This document shows positions 8,984 to 16,596 of a stretch of DNA of 64,000 nt, piece after piece; the stretch's first letter is position 1; the number at the start of each line of letters is the position of its first letter. The notes below the pieces were generated by a model. It made no database searches and was not told the origin of the DNA. It was given only the letters and a program-made list of their open reading frames with translations. The position numbers were made by a program, and so were the translations under genes. The stretch is from Burkholderia sp. lig30 (GTDB lineage: Bacteria; Pseudomonadota; Gammaproteobacteria; Burkholderiales; Burkholderiaceae). The stretch is from assembly GCF_000687455.2 (NCBI RefSeq), contig NZ_JGVW01000067.1:1-64000 (forward strand), written 5' to 3'.

Positions 8984-9693
8984 TCCGGTTGACTCCCGCA
9001 TACGAGCGGCAGCTTGCCGGGCAGTCGAGGCACAGGCCGCGGGTCAGCGGGGCGCGGCTGACGCGCGAGCCAGCTCGACACCGCGGTGATGTCCTTGTCG
9101 TTCAGCTTGACGGCAATCGAGTGCATGCAGTCCGGGGCAACCGCGTGACGCGTGCCCGAGCGCCAGGTGCCCATCTGCCCGGCGATGTAGCTCGCATGCA
9201 GGCCGAGCAGGCCGGGTATGCCGGGCTGCTGCCCGGTCAGCCGCTCGCCGTGACACGCCGCGCAAGCGGGAATCTTGCGAGACGGATCGCCTCGCATCAC
9301 GAGTTGCTGGCCGAAGTCGAGCGTGGCCTGCGGCAGCGGATTGGCATCGGCATTCGGGAAAGGCGGCTGCCGATCGGCGAAGTACTGGCTGATCTTGCGC
9401 AAGTAGTCGTCGGGCAGGAATGCCAGCAGATAACCCATCGGCGGATACGTGCGACCGCCGTCGCGGAACGCGGTCAGCTGGTTGAACAGGTAATCCGCCG
9501 GCTTGCCCGCGATGCGCGGAAAGTAGTCGTTGTCGCGCCCCTCTCCCTGCGTGCCGTGGCACGTCGTGCAGGCATGCATCTTCTCGTCCATTGACGAAGA
9601 CATCGGCGCCTGGCTCGCGGAAGCGAACGCGGCGCCCGCGCATAAAGCGCAAAACAGCAACAGGATCGAACGGACGACGGCTCTGCGATGCAC
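8980..9693 (-). CDS. Exported dihaem cytochrome c, c4-like
   Basis: First gene of the oxidase operon. It has a signal peptide (SILLLFCALCAGAAFASA) and two haem motifs, CTTCH and CAACH, with c4-style text (FPRIAGKPADYLFNQLTAF, IPGLLGLHASYIAGQM). I favour a GTG start at 9693 because GAGGT lies 5 bases before it and it yields a clean signal peptide of about 25 residues. The ATG at 9732 would add 13 residues and has no good ribosome site. The product is about 237 residues. It likely shuttles electrons in the periplasm toward the oxidase. The stop overlaps the next start (ATGA). Confidence 0.85.
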   Translation of the reverse strand: MHRRAVVRSILLLFCALCAGAAFASASQAPMSSSMDEKMHACTTCHGTQGEGRDNDYFPRIAGKPADYLFNQLTAFRDGGRTYPPMGYLLAFLPDDYLRKISQYFADRQPPFPNADANPLPQATLDFGQQLVMRGDPSRKIPACAACHGERLTGQQPGIPGLLGLHASYIAGQMGTWRSGTRHAVAPDCMHSIAVKLNDKDITAVSSWLARQPRPADPRPVPRLPGKLPLVCGSQPE

Positions 9694-9818
9694 GACTGAC
9701 CTCGTATAAAAAAGGTATTCAATGTACTTCATTAAACGCGGAAGGAAGCGTATCGCACCCCTTTCCTCACGTCTGCCGAATCCGTCAAGGCAGGCTCACA
9801 TTACTGCCGGGAAACATT

Positions 9819-9833
9819 GCGTCAGGTTGACGC
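9819..9833. promoter_or_regulatory. Dyad GCGTCA-N3-TGACGC upstream of the oxidase operon
   Basis: A 15-bp perfect dyad with a 3-base spacer lies about 125 bases before the proposed first start codon of the oxidase operon. It could be an operator. I do not recognise the regulator. Confidence 0.4.
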
Positions 9834-10026
9834 AGCGAATCGCCGCGCCGTCATCGCGGACAGACATCGTGAGCATCGCAATTCGAATCGATACGGCATG
9901 CGACTCATCTGACGTCGCCTGCAACACACGTTGAGACACATTCGGACAGACGTAACGCTGTTAACGGCAAGCACACCGACAACTTGAGGCGCCCGTAGTC
10001 GCCCGAACGCGACTTCGAATAAATAT

Positions 10027-10040
10027 TGACCTGCATCAAT
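10027..10040. promoter_or_regulatory. Fnr/Anr-type binding site
   Basis: TTGACCTGCATCAA has the half-sites TTGA(C/T) and ATCAA separated by four bases, the pattern bound by Fnr/Anr/Dnr regulators. It lies about 330 bases upstream of the oxidase operon and about 215 bases before the permease start, so its target is not certain. Oxygen-responsive control of a low-oxygen oxidase would be logical. Confidence 0.6.
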
Positions 10041-10253
10041 CGAGGCACTCGAAAACGAAGCTCGACATAAAAATTTCGCATGCCGGACCACATCCCGCCG
10101 CGCATCGCTTCGGAAAGCATCATTTATCGATTGCGACATGCTTTACCCGCCATGGCCGGGTCGTTCAAGCCACCCATCCGGCGAACTGGCCGGGTGCCGG
10201 ACCGGGCTTCCCGCTAAAATCCCGCACTTTCCATCTTGACCGGCCCTTCCGCC

Positions 10254-11642
10254 ATGCAACCCGCGTCCCCCACCAAACCCGCTTTCCACGGCGCCGACGA
10301 TGCCGACCCCGCGCACGACCTGGTCTATGGGCCCGACGACCGCCCCGCCCCGACGGTCGCCTTCGTCGCCGCGCTGCAGCACCTTCTGGCCATCCCGGTG
10401 CCCATCGTCACGCCCGGCCTGCTGATTTGCCAGGCGCTGAATGTGTCGAGCCGCGACACCACGCTGATCGTGTCGATGTCGCTGGTGATCTCCGGCATCG
10501 CCACGTTCCTCCAGTGCAAACGCATCGGCCCGCTGGGCGCCGGCCTGCTCATCGTCCAGGGCACCAGCTTCAACTTCGTCGGCCCGCTGATCGCCGGCGG
10601 CAGCCTGATGGTCAAGCAAGGCACCCCGGTCGAAACCGTGATGGCCGCCATCTTCGGCGTCGTCATCGCAGGCTCGTTCGTCGAGATGTCCGTCTCCCGC
10701 ATTCTGCCGTTCATCAAGCGCCTCATCACCCCGCTGGTCACCGGCATCGTGGTCCTGCTCATCGGCCTCACCCTGATCAAGGTCGGGCTCGTCAGCATGG
10801 GCGGCGGCTACGGCGCCATCGCCAAGGGCACCTTCGCCAGCGTCGACAACCTGATCCTCTCCGGCCTGGTCCTCGGCACCATCATCGTGCTCAACCGGGT
10901 GCCGGTCGTCTGGGTGCGCAGCACCGCGCTGGTCATCGCGCTGGCGATCGGCTATCTCGCGGCCGCCGCCATGGGCCGCCTCGACTTCACCGGCGCACGC
11001 GAAGCCGCGCTGTTCCAGATCCCGACGCCGCTGCGATTCGGCATCGGCTTCTCGTGGTCGCTCTTCGTGCCGATGCTGATCATCTATCTGGTCACCTCGC
11101 TGGAAGCCATCGGCGATGTAACCGCCACCAGCAAGATCTCCAGGCAACCCGTCGAGGGCCCGGTATGGATGCGGCGCATCAAGGGCGGGGTGCTGGTCAA
11201 CGGCGTCAACTCGCTGCTGGCGGGCGTCTTCAATACCTTCCCCAGCTCCGTCTTTGCGCAGAACAACGGCGTGATCCAGCTCACCGGCATCGCCAGCCGC
11301 CATGTCGGCATCTGGATCGCGGGCATGCTCGTGCTGCTGGGCCTGTTCCCCGCTGTCGCCGGCGTCCTGCAAGCCGTGCCCGAGCCGGTGCTGGGCGGCG
11401 CCGCCATGGTGATGTTCGGCGCGGTGGCCGCGTCCGGCATCAACATCCTCGCCGGCATCCGGCTGGACCGCCGCGCGCTGCTGATCATCGCTGTCTCGCT
11501 GGCGCTGGGTCTTGGCGTGTCCCAGGTGCCGGAGATCCTGAACAGCCTGCCGCATGCGCTGAAGAACGTGCTGGAATCGGGTGTCGCGACGGGCGGCATC
11601 TGTGCGGTGGTGATGAACTGGTTCCTGCCGGAGAACAAATAA
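10254..11642 (+). CDS. Nucleobase:cation symporter-2 family permease (xanthine/uric acid type)
   Basis: Inner-membrane purine transporter of the NCS2 family, about 462 residues with some 12-14 hydrophobic segments. Family features include the N-terminal ALQHLLAIPVPIVTPGLLI, the QGTSFNFVGP segment, and the motif region SLEAIGDVTATSKISRQP with the acidic residue typical of the substrate site, followed by NTFPSSVFAQNNGVIQLTG. The text is closest to proton-coupled xanthine/urate permeases such as XanP and UacT, but the exact purine cannot be fixed from the sequence. I chose the ATG at 10254 over a TTG at 10236. No purine-catabolic gene is adjacent. Confidence 0.85.
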   Translation: MQPASPTKPAFHGADDADPAHDLVYGPDDRPAPTVAFVAALQHLLAIPVPIVTPGLLICQALNVSSRDTTLIVSMSLVISGIATFLQCKRIGPLGAGLLIVQGTSFNFVGPLIAGGSLMVKQGTPVETVMAAIFGVVIAGSFVEMSVSRILPFIKRLITPLVTGIVVLLIGLTLIKVGLVSMGGGYGAIAKGTFASVDNLILSGLVLGTIIVLNRVPVVWVRSTALVIALAIGYLAAAAMGRLDFTGAREAALFQIPTPLRFGIGFSWSLFVPMLIIYLVTSLEAIGDVTATSKISRQPVEGPVWMRRIKGGVLVNGVNSLLAGVFNTFPSSVFAQNNGVIQLTGIASRHVGIWIAGMLVLLGLFPAVAGVLQAVPEPVLGGAAMVMFGAVAASGINILAGIRLDRRALLIIAVSLALGLGVSQVPEILNSLPHALKNVLESGVATGGICAVVMNWFLPENK

Positions 11643-11790
11643 CGCGCGCGTGGCGCGACCCGGCGGCACGGCCAGCAACACGTGCCGCTTCGTCGCCGGG
11701 AGCGGCCGGCCAGCCGTCAAAAGAGGCGAAGCGCTGCTGTGCGAAAATCGGCGCCTCGGAGTTCTTCACCCCACACATCACAGGGTTCAC

Positions 11791-12051
11791 ATGACCACGA
11801 CGATCACCCTCGAATTCACCGAACAGGCCGCGGAAGCAATCGGCGATCGGGCGCACGACAGCTTGACCTACGGAGAAGCAGCGCATCTCCCGCAACCGGG
11901 CGACTTCGTCGAACTCGAGCACCTGGAAGGGCACCAGACGTTTTTCGTCATCGGGCGCGTGTTCTCGCTCAAGGCCGACACGACCGCAGTGAAGCTGGTC
12001 CTCGATCTTCCCCCGGCGGACGAACATCAGGATTTCGATCCGGCATTGTGA
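11791..12051 (+). CDS. Conserved-looking small hypothetical protein
   Basis: 86-residue acidic soluble protein (starts MTTTITLEFTEQAAEAI, ends DEHQDFDPAL). No signal peptide or membrane helix is evident. The text PGDFVELEHLEGHQTFFVIGRVFSL alternates like a small beta-barrel domain, but I do not recognise the family. Codon use is typical of the chromosome and the gene stands alone about 150 bases after the permease, so it is probably real with unknown function. Confidence 0.65.
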   Translation: MTTTITLEFTEQAAEAIGDRAHDSLTYGEAAHLPQPGDFVELEHLEGHQTFFVIGRVFSLKADTTAVKLVLDLPPADEHQDFDPAL

Positions 12052-12521
12052 AAGAAACCGGGCGAGTCACGCCGTCGTTTTCATCCCCAATCGAATGGCT
12101 GGCGGCTGACATGCAACGCGCACCGTCAGCCCCCCCCCGTCTGACGCCCCTGCCCCGGGCGACGATGCGCAGCCACTGAGGCGCGACGCCTCCGTCACGT
12201 TCCCGTGACAGCAACGCTCGACGACGCGCTCGCCAGCCCGATCCGCTCCGCTACTCCGCGCTTCGTCACGATCGCAAGATCCCCCGGCTTGCACTGCAAC
12301 AGTGTCGTTCTGGCTTCGCCCGTCACGCTTGCGTTCGCCGCTCCCGGCCATAACATTTGTGCATATGCAGAATCAGAACCGGGAACGACGGCGCACTCGA
12401 TGGAATCAGTCAATCGTTTGACGGAGCCGGATTGCCGCACCCGGCTCCGCTGTGTGCCGCGCATGAATATAATAATTAACCACTGCACGACCCAATTCCC
12501 GAAAGGGATGAAGTTTATAAA
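12052..12521. other. Intergenic region, no recognised gene
   Basis: 470 bases with only weak open frames. A perfect 8-bp hairpin (12423-12430 with 12441-12448, 10-base loop, no T run) and a TATAAT hexamer at 12468-12473 precede the next gene. The minus-strand frame containing QCKPGDLAIVTK (about 12195-12300) resembles small phage-island proteins but has no good start and ends early; it may be a fragment. Confidence 0.45.
12423..12448. repeat. Inverted repeat (8-bp perfect stem)
   Basis: GGAGCCGG and CCGGCTCC are separated by 10 bases. No T tract follows, so it is not a standard terminator. It lies just upstream of the TATAAT before the small exported protein. Confidence 0.5.
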
Positions 12522-12959
12522 ATGAAGAAGATTTTCGTAATTACCACGTTATTGCTGGCCTCAACGCGCGCATTTTGCATCACGACGTACGCCATGGACG
12601 AATTCCACAGGATGACCAGGGTGACGTATGACCAGTGCGCCATCAATGCAACGATGGCAATGGTTTCGAGGTCGGATACGCCTTACGACACCCAGAAGGT
12701 GAAGGCGAGATCCGAGGAGACCGTTAGTTGCGTAATGAAGTCAATCCAGATCTCGCAGGACTCGTACCAGAAATCACTTGCTTCGGTTGATCAAATGCCT
12801 ACCGTATCGGCAATGATCAAGGAATACTATTCGATGTGGATCGCGGCGATTCAGCAACTGACGACGATGCAAACGGAGACCAGCGACACGTTCTACACCC
12901 ACCGCGACGAGGCGGTACGAAAGCTGCGGCAGCAGTGGGAACGCATCACCGTCGAGTGA
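12522..12959 (+). CDS. Small exported protein of unknown function
   Basis: 145 residues. The start MKKIFVITTLLLASTRAFC is a classic signal peptide with likely cleavage after RAFC or ITTYA. The mature part is polar and helical with three Cys residues in the whole precursor, no domain I recognise, and a Met/Thr-rich middle (IQQLTTMQTETSDTFYTHR). GGGATGAAG upstream can serve as ribosome site. Codon use and base composition (more A/T than neighbours) suggest acquired DNA. It may belong to the older tRNA-His element whose decayed integrase lies to the right. No function is assigned. Confidence 0.65.
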   Translation: MKKIFVITTLLLASTRAFCITTYAMDEFHRMTRVTYDQCAINATMAMVSRSDTPYDTQKVKARSEETVSCVMKSIQISQDSYQKSLASVDQMPTVSAMIKEYYSMWIAAIQQLTTMQTETSDTFYTHRDEAVRKLRQQWERITVE

Positions 12960-13205
12960 GCGATCGCTGGCTTCGGGATTGGCGGCATCACCGGCCGGCG
13001 CCCGCTGCGTTCGCTAAGCGCTGGCGCAGGGATTCGGCGAGTACGTGACAAGGGGATTTTGTTTTTTGCGGGGGGCTGGCTGGGCATCGGAGCGATACAT
13101 TTGAGGAGCTGGCGACATGGTGAACGCGCAAGGCAATTGCCGCCGCCCGAAAGCCGATAATCGACAAATGGAGTGAGGCCAACTCACATGCAAGGGAGCT
13201 TTACC

Positions 13206-13622
13206 ATGTTGCGCTATCCGGCCCGGTTTGAGCCCGAAGACGGTGGGTATGTCGCGACGTTCCGGGACATCCCGGAAGCGATCACGCAGGGCGACACGCT
13301 TGACGAAGCGCGAGAGATGGCGGCGGATGCGCTGTTGACCGCGATGGATTTCTATTTCAACGACAAGCGCCCGGTTCCGGCGCCGTCCAAGGCCTTGAAT
13401 GACGAGACGCTTGTTGCATTGCCCGCGAGCACATCAGCGAAGATTCTGCTGCTCAACGAGATGTTGACTCAGAAGGTCACGCCCTCGGAACTGGCGCGGC
13501 GGCTCAACACACGGCCGCAAGACGTGAATCGCATCGTCAATCTCGGGCACGCCACGAAGATCGACACGATCGCAGAGGCACTCGCCGCGCCGGGGAAGCA
13601 ACTCGAAATTCGGGTGGTTTGA
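13206..13622 (+). CDS. HicB-family antitoxin-like protein, without a visible HicA
   Basis: 138 residues. The N-terminal partial-RNase-H HicB fold is clear (LRYPARFEPEDGGYVATFRDIPEAITQG, then DEAREMAADAL). A C-terminal helix-turn-helix (TPSELARRLNTRPQDVNRIV) could bind its own promoter. HicB normally neutralises the small mRNA-interferase HicA encoded beside it. I searched both sides in all frames and see no 60-residue HicA with its GSH motif, so this is an orphan. GGGAG precedes the ATG at 13206; an upstream in-frame ATG at 13188 is less likely. The gene may act on a toxin elsewhere or be a relic of a decayed element. Confidence 0.85.
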   Translation: MLRYPARFEPEDGGYVATFRDIPEAITQGDTLDEAREMAADALLTAMDFYFNDKRPVPAPSKALNDETLVALPASTSAKILLLNEMLTQKVTPSELARRLNTRPQDVNRIVNLGHATKIDTIAEALAAPGKQLEIRVV

Positions 13623-13738
13623 CGCGTAACCGGAACCGGCAGCCTAGGGGACGCGTCATTTGCGTAGGTTGGAGAAGGGTGCGATGGCAAGGCTGGAGTC
13701 GATAGCGGACTAGAATCGGATGGAGGTCGAGCCCCCCC

Positions 13739-14305
13739 TACCGCGAGCTGCGACGCAATGAGGAACAGCCACGCACTGACGAACCGGAGCCGAAAGACTT
13801 CCAGGCATTCGCTGCCTGGGTCGCATCGCTCGGTCGTCAACACGCGGTGATCGGCATGGCCGCGGAATATGCCGCGCCCGCCGGGAATCGCAAGGTCGGT
13901 TTCATCGACTTGATGTGGCCGCAGATCGACGAGAAGACCGAGATCATCCGGGTGAAACGTGCAAAGCAGCGCGGCGAGAAGATAGAGCACGTCGAGATCA
14001 CGCCGGCGATCACCGAGCCAATTAGCCGGCTCTGCGCGGCGCGGGAGGATGACTGCCCATACGTGTCCTCGAACCGGTACGGAACCCACTTCACGCCGCA
14101 GGGATTCAAGCCGATTGAGGCGAAGCGGATGAGCGACGCGATCGAGAAGAAGGTGATCGCGTGCCGCTTTACATTCCACGATATGCGGGCCTGCTACGTC
14201 ACTCGACATAACGCCGAACGCGGCGCGTTCCGGACCCTCACGCCAATCCGGAGACGTCTGCGCGCGCACGACCGGACGAAAATCGCGAAACGCAAAGGGA
14301 TGTAA
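13739..14305 (+). pseudogene. Decayed phage-type tyrosine integrase (C-terminal part)
   Basis: The frame from 13739 reads YRELRRNEEQPRTDEPEPK, then text with a catalytic-domain look (VGFIDLMWPQIDEKTEIIRV) and FTFHDMRACYVTRHNAERG, the conserved H-x-x-R box. After AERG the expected text (LPDLHANPETxARxYDRTK) is present only in shifted frame: the bases encode FRTLTPIRRRLRA, then the original frame returns with HDRTKIAKRKGM. The Tyr nucleophile position reads as His. The N-terminal half is absent and the stretch before 13739 holds no start. It is therefore a dead integrase, placed just left of a tRNA-His 3'-end repeat exactly as the intact integrase is on the right. Confidence 0.85.
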
Positions 14306-14335
14306 TTCCCAAAACGGGAATTCAAAAGCAAAAAC

Positions 14336-14362
14336 GGCACTGAAAAAAATTCAGTGCCATTT
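14336..14362 (+). terminator. Rho-independent terminator after the decayed integrase
   Basis: GGCACTGAA and TTCAGTGCC form a perfect 9-bp stem with a 5-base A loop (14336-14358), followed by ATTTT. A second dyad, AATTCCC-N5-GGGAATT, lies just before it. Confidence 0.75.
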
Positions 14363-14390
14363 TCTAAAGCGTTGATCTGCTTATGAATTC

Positions 14391-14442
14391 TTTGGGGTGG
14401 CTGATGGGACTCGAACCCACGACAACAGGAATCACAATCCTG
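14391..14442 (-). repeat. Left attachment repeat (copy of tRNA-His 3' end)
   Basis: 52 bases identical to 23705-23756, covering the encoded CCA, the acceptor 3' strand, T arm, variable region and part of the anticodon arm of tRNA-His. The match stops inside the anticodon arm, so this copy cannot make a tRNA. It marks the left end (attL) of the integrated island. Confidence 0.92.
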
Positions 14443-14673
14443 CGACATTTTGCATATGAATCAATGCGTTAGGCGCATTCATTGGAATATGGGCGTACCG
14501 GAAAGCCCTGTCCTGTAATGGGCTGCTAGACCATCTTCCAAAAAATTTCCGGTCGTTTTCCCCGACTTTCGAGCTGCCGTCGCCGCCACCCGGTCGGCCG
14601 GCAGCAGCACGACCGCTGACCGTTTCTCGCCCCGAACGGGTGCCGGATCGTCTCGCGATGCAGCAAATATATA

Positions 14674-14689
14674 CTGCACATCCATACAG
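14674..14689. promoter_or_regulatory. Possible LexA-type box
   Basis: CTG-N10-CAG (CTGCACATCCATACAG), one base off the CTGT-N8-ACAG LexA pattern, lies 20 bases before the start at 14710. A site in an SOS-responsive element would be plausible, but the pattern occurs by chance often. Confidence 0.3.
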
Positions 14690-14709
14690 CGCGTCGCCAG
14701 CATCGCATC

Positions 14710-15156
14710 ATGAAACCCGTCTGGGAATACCGATGGCAGTACACGGACGAGCGTTCGGGCACGCCCGTGTTATCCGCCACCTGGCTGACCGATGACGAGG
14801 TGATCTACTGGTATGGGAACGGGATGCCAGATGCTCACCGCCTCGATGAGACCCGGCGCGACCGGAATCTGCACCCGCTGCCCAAAGCAAGGCCATGGCG
14901 CGCCACCCTGCCAGAATTCGAGGCTCCGCGCCTGGATGAACTGCGCGAGTTCTGGCAGCGATACCGCGGCAACCCGGATATTGAGCGCCTGATTCTTGAG
15001 GTGGTGACGCTCCGGCGCGCGCTGCGCGAGATCGAGGAATGGCGAAAGCTCGCGGAGCAAGCCCCGGACAAAGGTGACATCGGGCGGGCCCGGGGGCCCC
15101 TTTTTCTTCTGCGGAACATGCTGCGCCGGCAACGCGAGCGCACCGGCGATGAATAG
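14710..15156 (+). CDS. Hypothetical phage-island protein
   Basis: 148 residues, charged and soluble. An N-terminal part rich in aromatic residues (KPVWEYRWQYTDERSG, DDEVIYWYGNG) is followed by a long helical, probably coiled region (residues about 70-140) ending in Arg-rich text. No family recognised. It looks like a real gene by its codon pattern and by the short gene that overlaps its end (ATGA). It is the first gene inside the left end of the island. Confidence 0.65.
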   Translation: MKPVWEYRWQYTDERSGTPVLSATWLTDDEVIYWYGNGMPDAHRLDETRRDRNLHPLPKARPWRATLPEFEAPRLDELREFWQRYRGNPDIERLILEVVTLRRALREIEEWRKLAEQAPDKGDIGRARGPLFLLRNMLRRQRERTGDE

Positions 15157-15256
15157 CCGGGCACCATCGGCGCTACGCGACGCGCGAACAGGCAGGCGCC
15201 GAATCGCCGAGTACATCGACCTGCTCTACAATCGCCACCGTGGTGGTGAGCGGTAG
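15149..15256 (+). CDS. Very small hypothetical protein (35 residues)
   Basis: ATG at 15149 overlaps the end of the preceding gene, so translation could be coupled. The product (MNSRAPSALRDARTGRRRI start, RHRGGER end) is strongly basic with one amphipathic segment (IAEYIDLLYN). Nothing else supports it; it may be spurious. Confidence 0.35.
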   Translation: MNSRAPSALRDARTGRRRIAEYIDLLYNRHRGGER

Positions 15257-15446
15257 CGACGCAGAGCTGCGTCTACTAGACGACAACTGCATCGTGATCG
15301 ACTGCCTCCAGAACAACGCGATCATAGACGGTAGGATCCATGCATTCTCGTTCCGTGATGAAGCGTGCACGAAGCGGTTGTTCAAAGAGATTGGCAGCAG
15401 CGTGCTGTATCAGCATCGACAACCTATGGACGACGTGCTGCCCTAG
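15240..15446 (+). CDS. Small hypothetical protein
   Basis: 68 residues from a GTG at 15240. The text LRLLDDNCIVIDCLQNNAIIDGRIHAFSF has the alternating pattern of a beta-rich domain, and the composition is unlike random frames of this GC-rich DNA. It overlaps the end of the 35-residue frame. No family recognised, and the start is uncertain. Confidence 0.4.
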   Translation: MVVSGSDAELRLLDDNCIVIDCLQNNAIIDGRIHAFSFRDEACTKRLFKEIGSSVLYQHRQPMDDVLP

Positions 15447-15514
15447 CACCTTAGTGTCATCGGCATGATCGTAGCGGTAAGTAGCCGACTTTAAATCTGA
15501 AGCGTTTTATACAA

Positions 15515-16573
15515 ATGAATAAAATAAGTGGAAATAGATTAGATTCTCTTGATCAAATTAGAGCAATAGCGATTTTATCCGTCATCATCTCCCACTACCA
15601 TTCGCCGTGGCTACCAGGCGGCGGCGTGGGAGTCGGCGTCTTTTTTGGGCTATCTGAATTTTTAATTGCATCACTGCTTAGCGAGGCACGCCCATCACTT
15701 GTTGGGATGATGCAATTTATTATTCGAAGATGGTTCAGAGTCTACCCGTTGTTCATTGCATCGATAACAGTAATTTTTCTGTCACTACCAATTGCGTGGC
15801 CCGACAAAACACATCAATTTCTTGAGTCAATCCCGAGGCTAGCACTCATGCTAGGGATGCCGAACGCATGGTTTGGCTATAGCGTTGGTGTTCTTTGGAC
15901 GCTTCAAATTGAGTTTCTGTTTTATGTCTCGACACCATTGCTAATTTTGCTACTCGGGAAGAAGCGAGCTTTATCAATCCTACCCGCCGCCCTTGTTGCA
16001 ACCAGCCTGTGTTCTTTCTTTTTTCCGACCGAATTGCAAAAAAGCAATAATTTCTTGTTTAGATATATCTACTGGGGAGGCGCCCTTGGCATAGGGGCGA
16101 TGCTTTCGTTACTCATGAAGTCAAATACTTCAAGTAGCAATATGATAAAGAAGTTTGTGACAGATAGGGCGATGAGTGTGGCGGCCTTAAGCCTAGCAGG
16201 TATCGTTATCCTATTCTTCTTCGAGCCATCACCTATCGAAGCGTGGCATCTTCAGGTCTTTATTGCTGCCATTTGCGGATGCGGTCTGATAATTGCTTAC
16301 TTATGCAACAGCAAGCTACCGGTCATAGGTGCACTTGTATCGATTGGACGAATATCGTACTCAATGTATCTCACCCATGGCCTATTCCTTGACTACGGAA
16401 GCCAGGTATTTCACATCTCAGTTTATGGACACTTTGCGAAATATATATTTGTTGTTATATTTTTGTCGTATATCACTTACTACGCAATCGAAAGACCCGG
16501 TATTAAACTTGGTCGAATTGCGGGAAACACTTTGCTCCGCACAAGAACAACGGTTCTTGAATTAAAACCCTAG
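15515..16573 (+). CDS. Acyltransferase family 3 membrane protein (OafA/YrhL type)
   Basis: 352 residues with about ten hydrophobic segments. The N-terminal motif RLDSLDQIRAIAILSVIISHY with the family's conserved His is typical of integral-membrane acyltransferases that add acetyl or similar groups to surface sugars (O-antigen, peptidoglycan or exopolysaccharide). A second conserved stretch is RRWFRVYPLF. Base composition is far more A/T-rich than the surroundings, a clear sign of foreign origin. It ends 23 bases from the convergent patatin gene. Phage-borne genes of this family often change O-antigen and block superinfection; that role here is inference. Confidence 0.88.
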   Translation: MNKISGNRLDSLDQIRAIAILSVIISHYHSPWLPGGGVGVGVFFGLSEFLIASLLSEARPSLVGMMQFIIRRWFRVYPLFIASITVIFLSLPIAWPDKTHQFLESIPRLALMLGMPNAWFGYSVGVLWTLQIEFLFYVSTPLLILLLGKKRALSILPAALVATSLCSFFFPTELQKSNNFLFRYIYWGGALGIGAMLSLLMKSNTSSSNMIKKFVTDRAMSVAALSLAGIVILFFFEPSPIEAWHLQVFIAAICGCGLIIAYLCNSKLPVIGALVSIGRISYSMYLTHGLFLDYGSQVFHISVYGHFAKYIFVVIFLSYITYYAIERPGIKLGRIAGNTLLRTRTTVLELKP

Positions 16574-16596
16574 CCCATCATCCGCGCGCTACCTTA

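Larger units (their letters stand above)
9694..10253. other. Divergent intergenic region between oxidase operon and permease
   Basis: 560 bases without a convincing gene. The region is AT-richer than its neighbours, holds two dyad elements listed separately (GCGTCA-N3-TGACGC at 9819-9833 and a Fnr-type box at 10027-10040), and must contain promoters for both directions. Small open frames here (for example 9822-10139 on the minus strand) have no family resemblance. Confidence 0.6.

Noticed and set aside
10143..11720. 525-residue minus-strand frame over the permease
   Set aside because: Shadow of the NCS2 permease; strong Asp/Gly/His/Arg bias and no family text.
12195..12488. Minus-strand frame containing QCKPGDLAIVTK
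   Set aside because: Resembles small phage-island proteins for a dozen residues only, lacks a proper start and ends early; at most a fragment.
14479..14780. Short minus-strand frames at the left end of the island
   Set aside because: They overlap the start of the better-supported plus-strand gene at 14710 and have no ribosome site or family resemblance.
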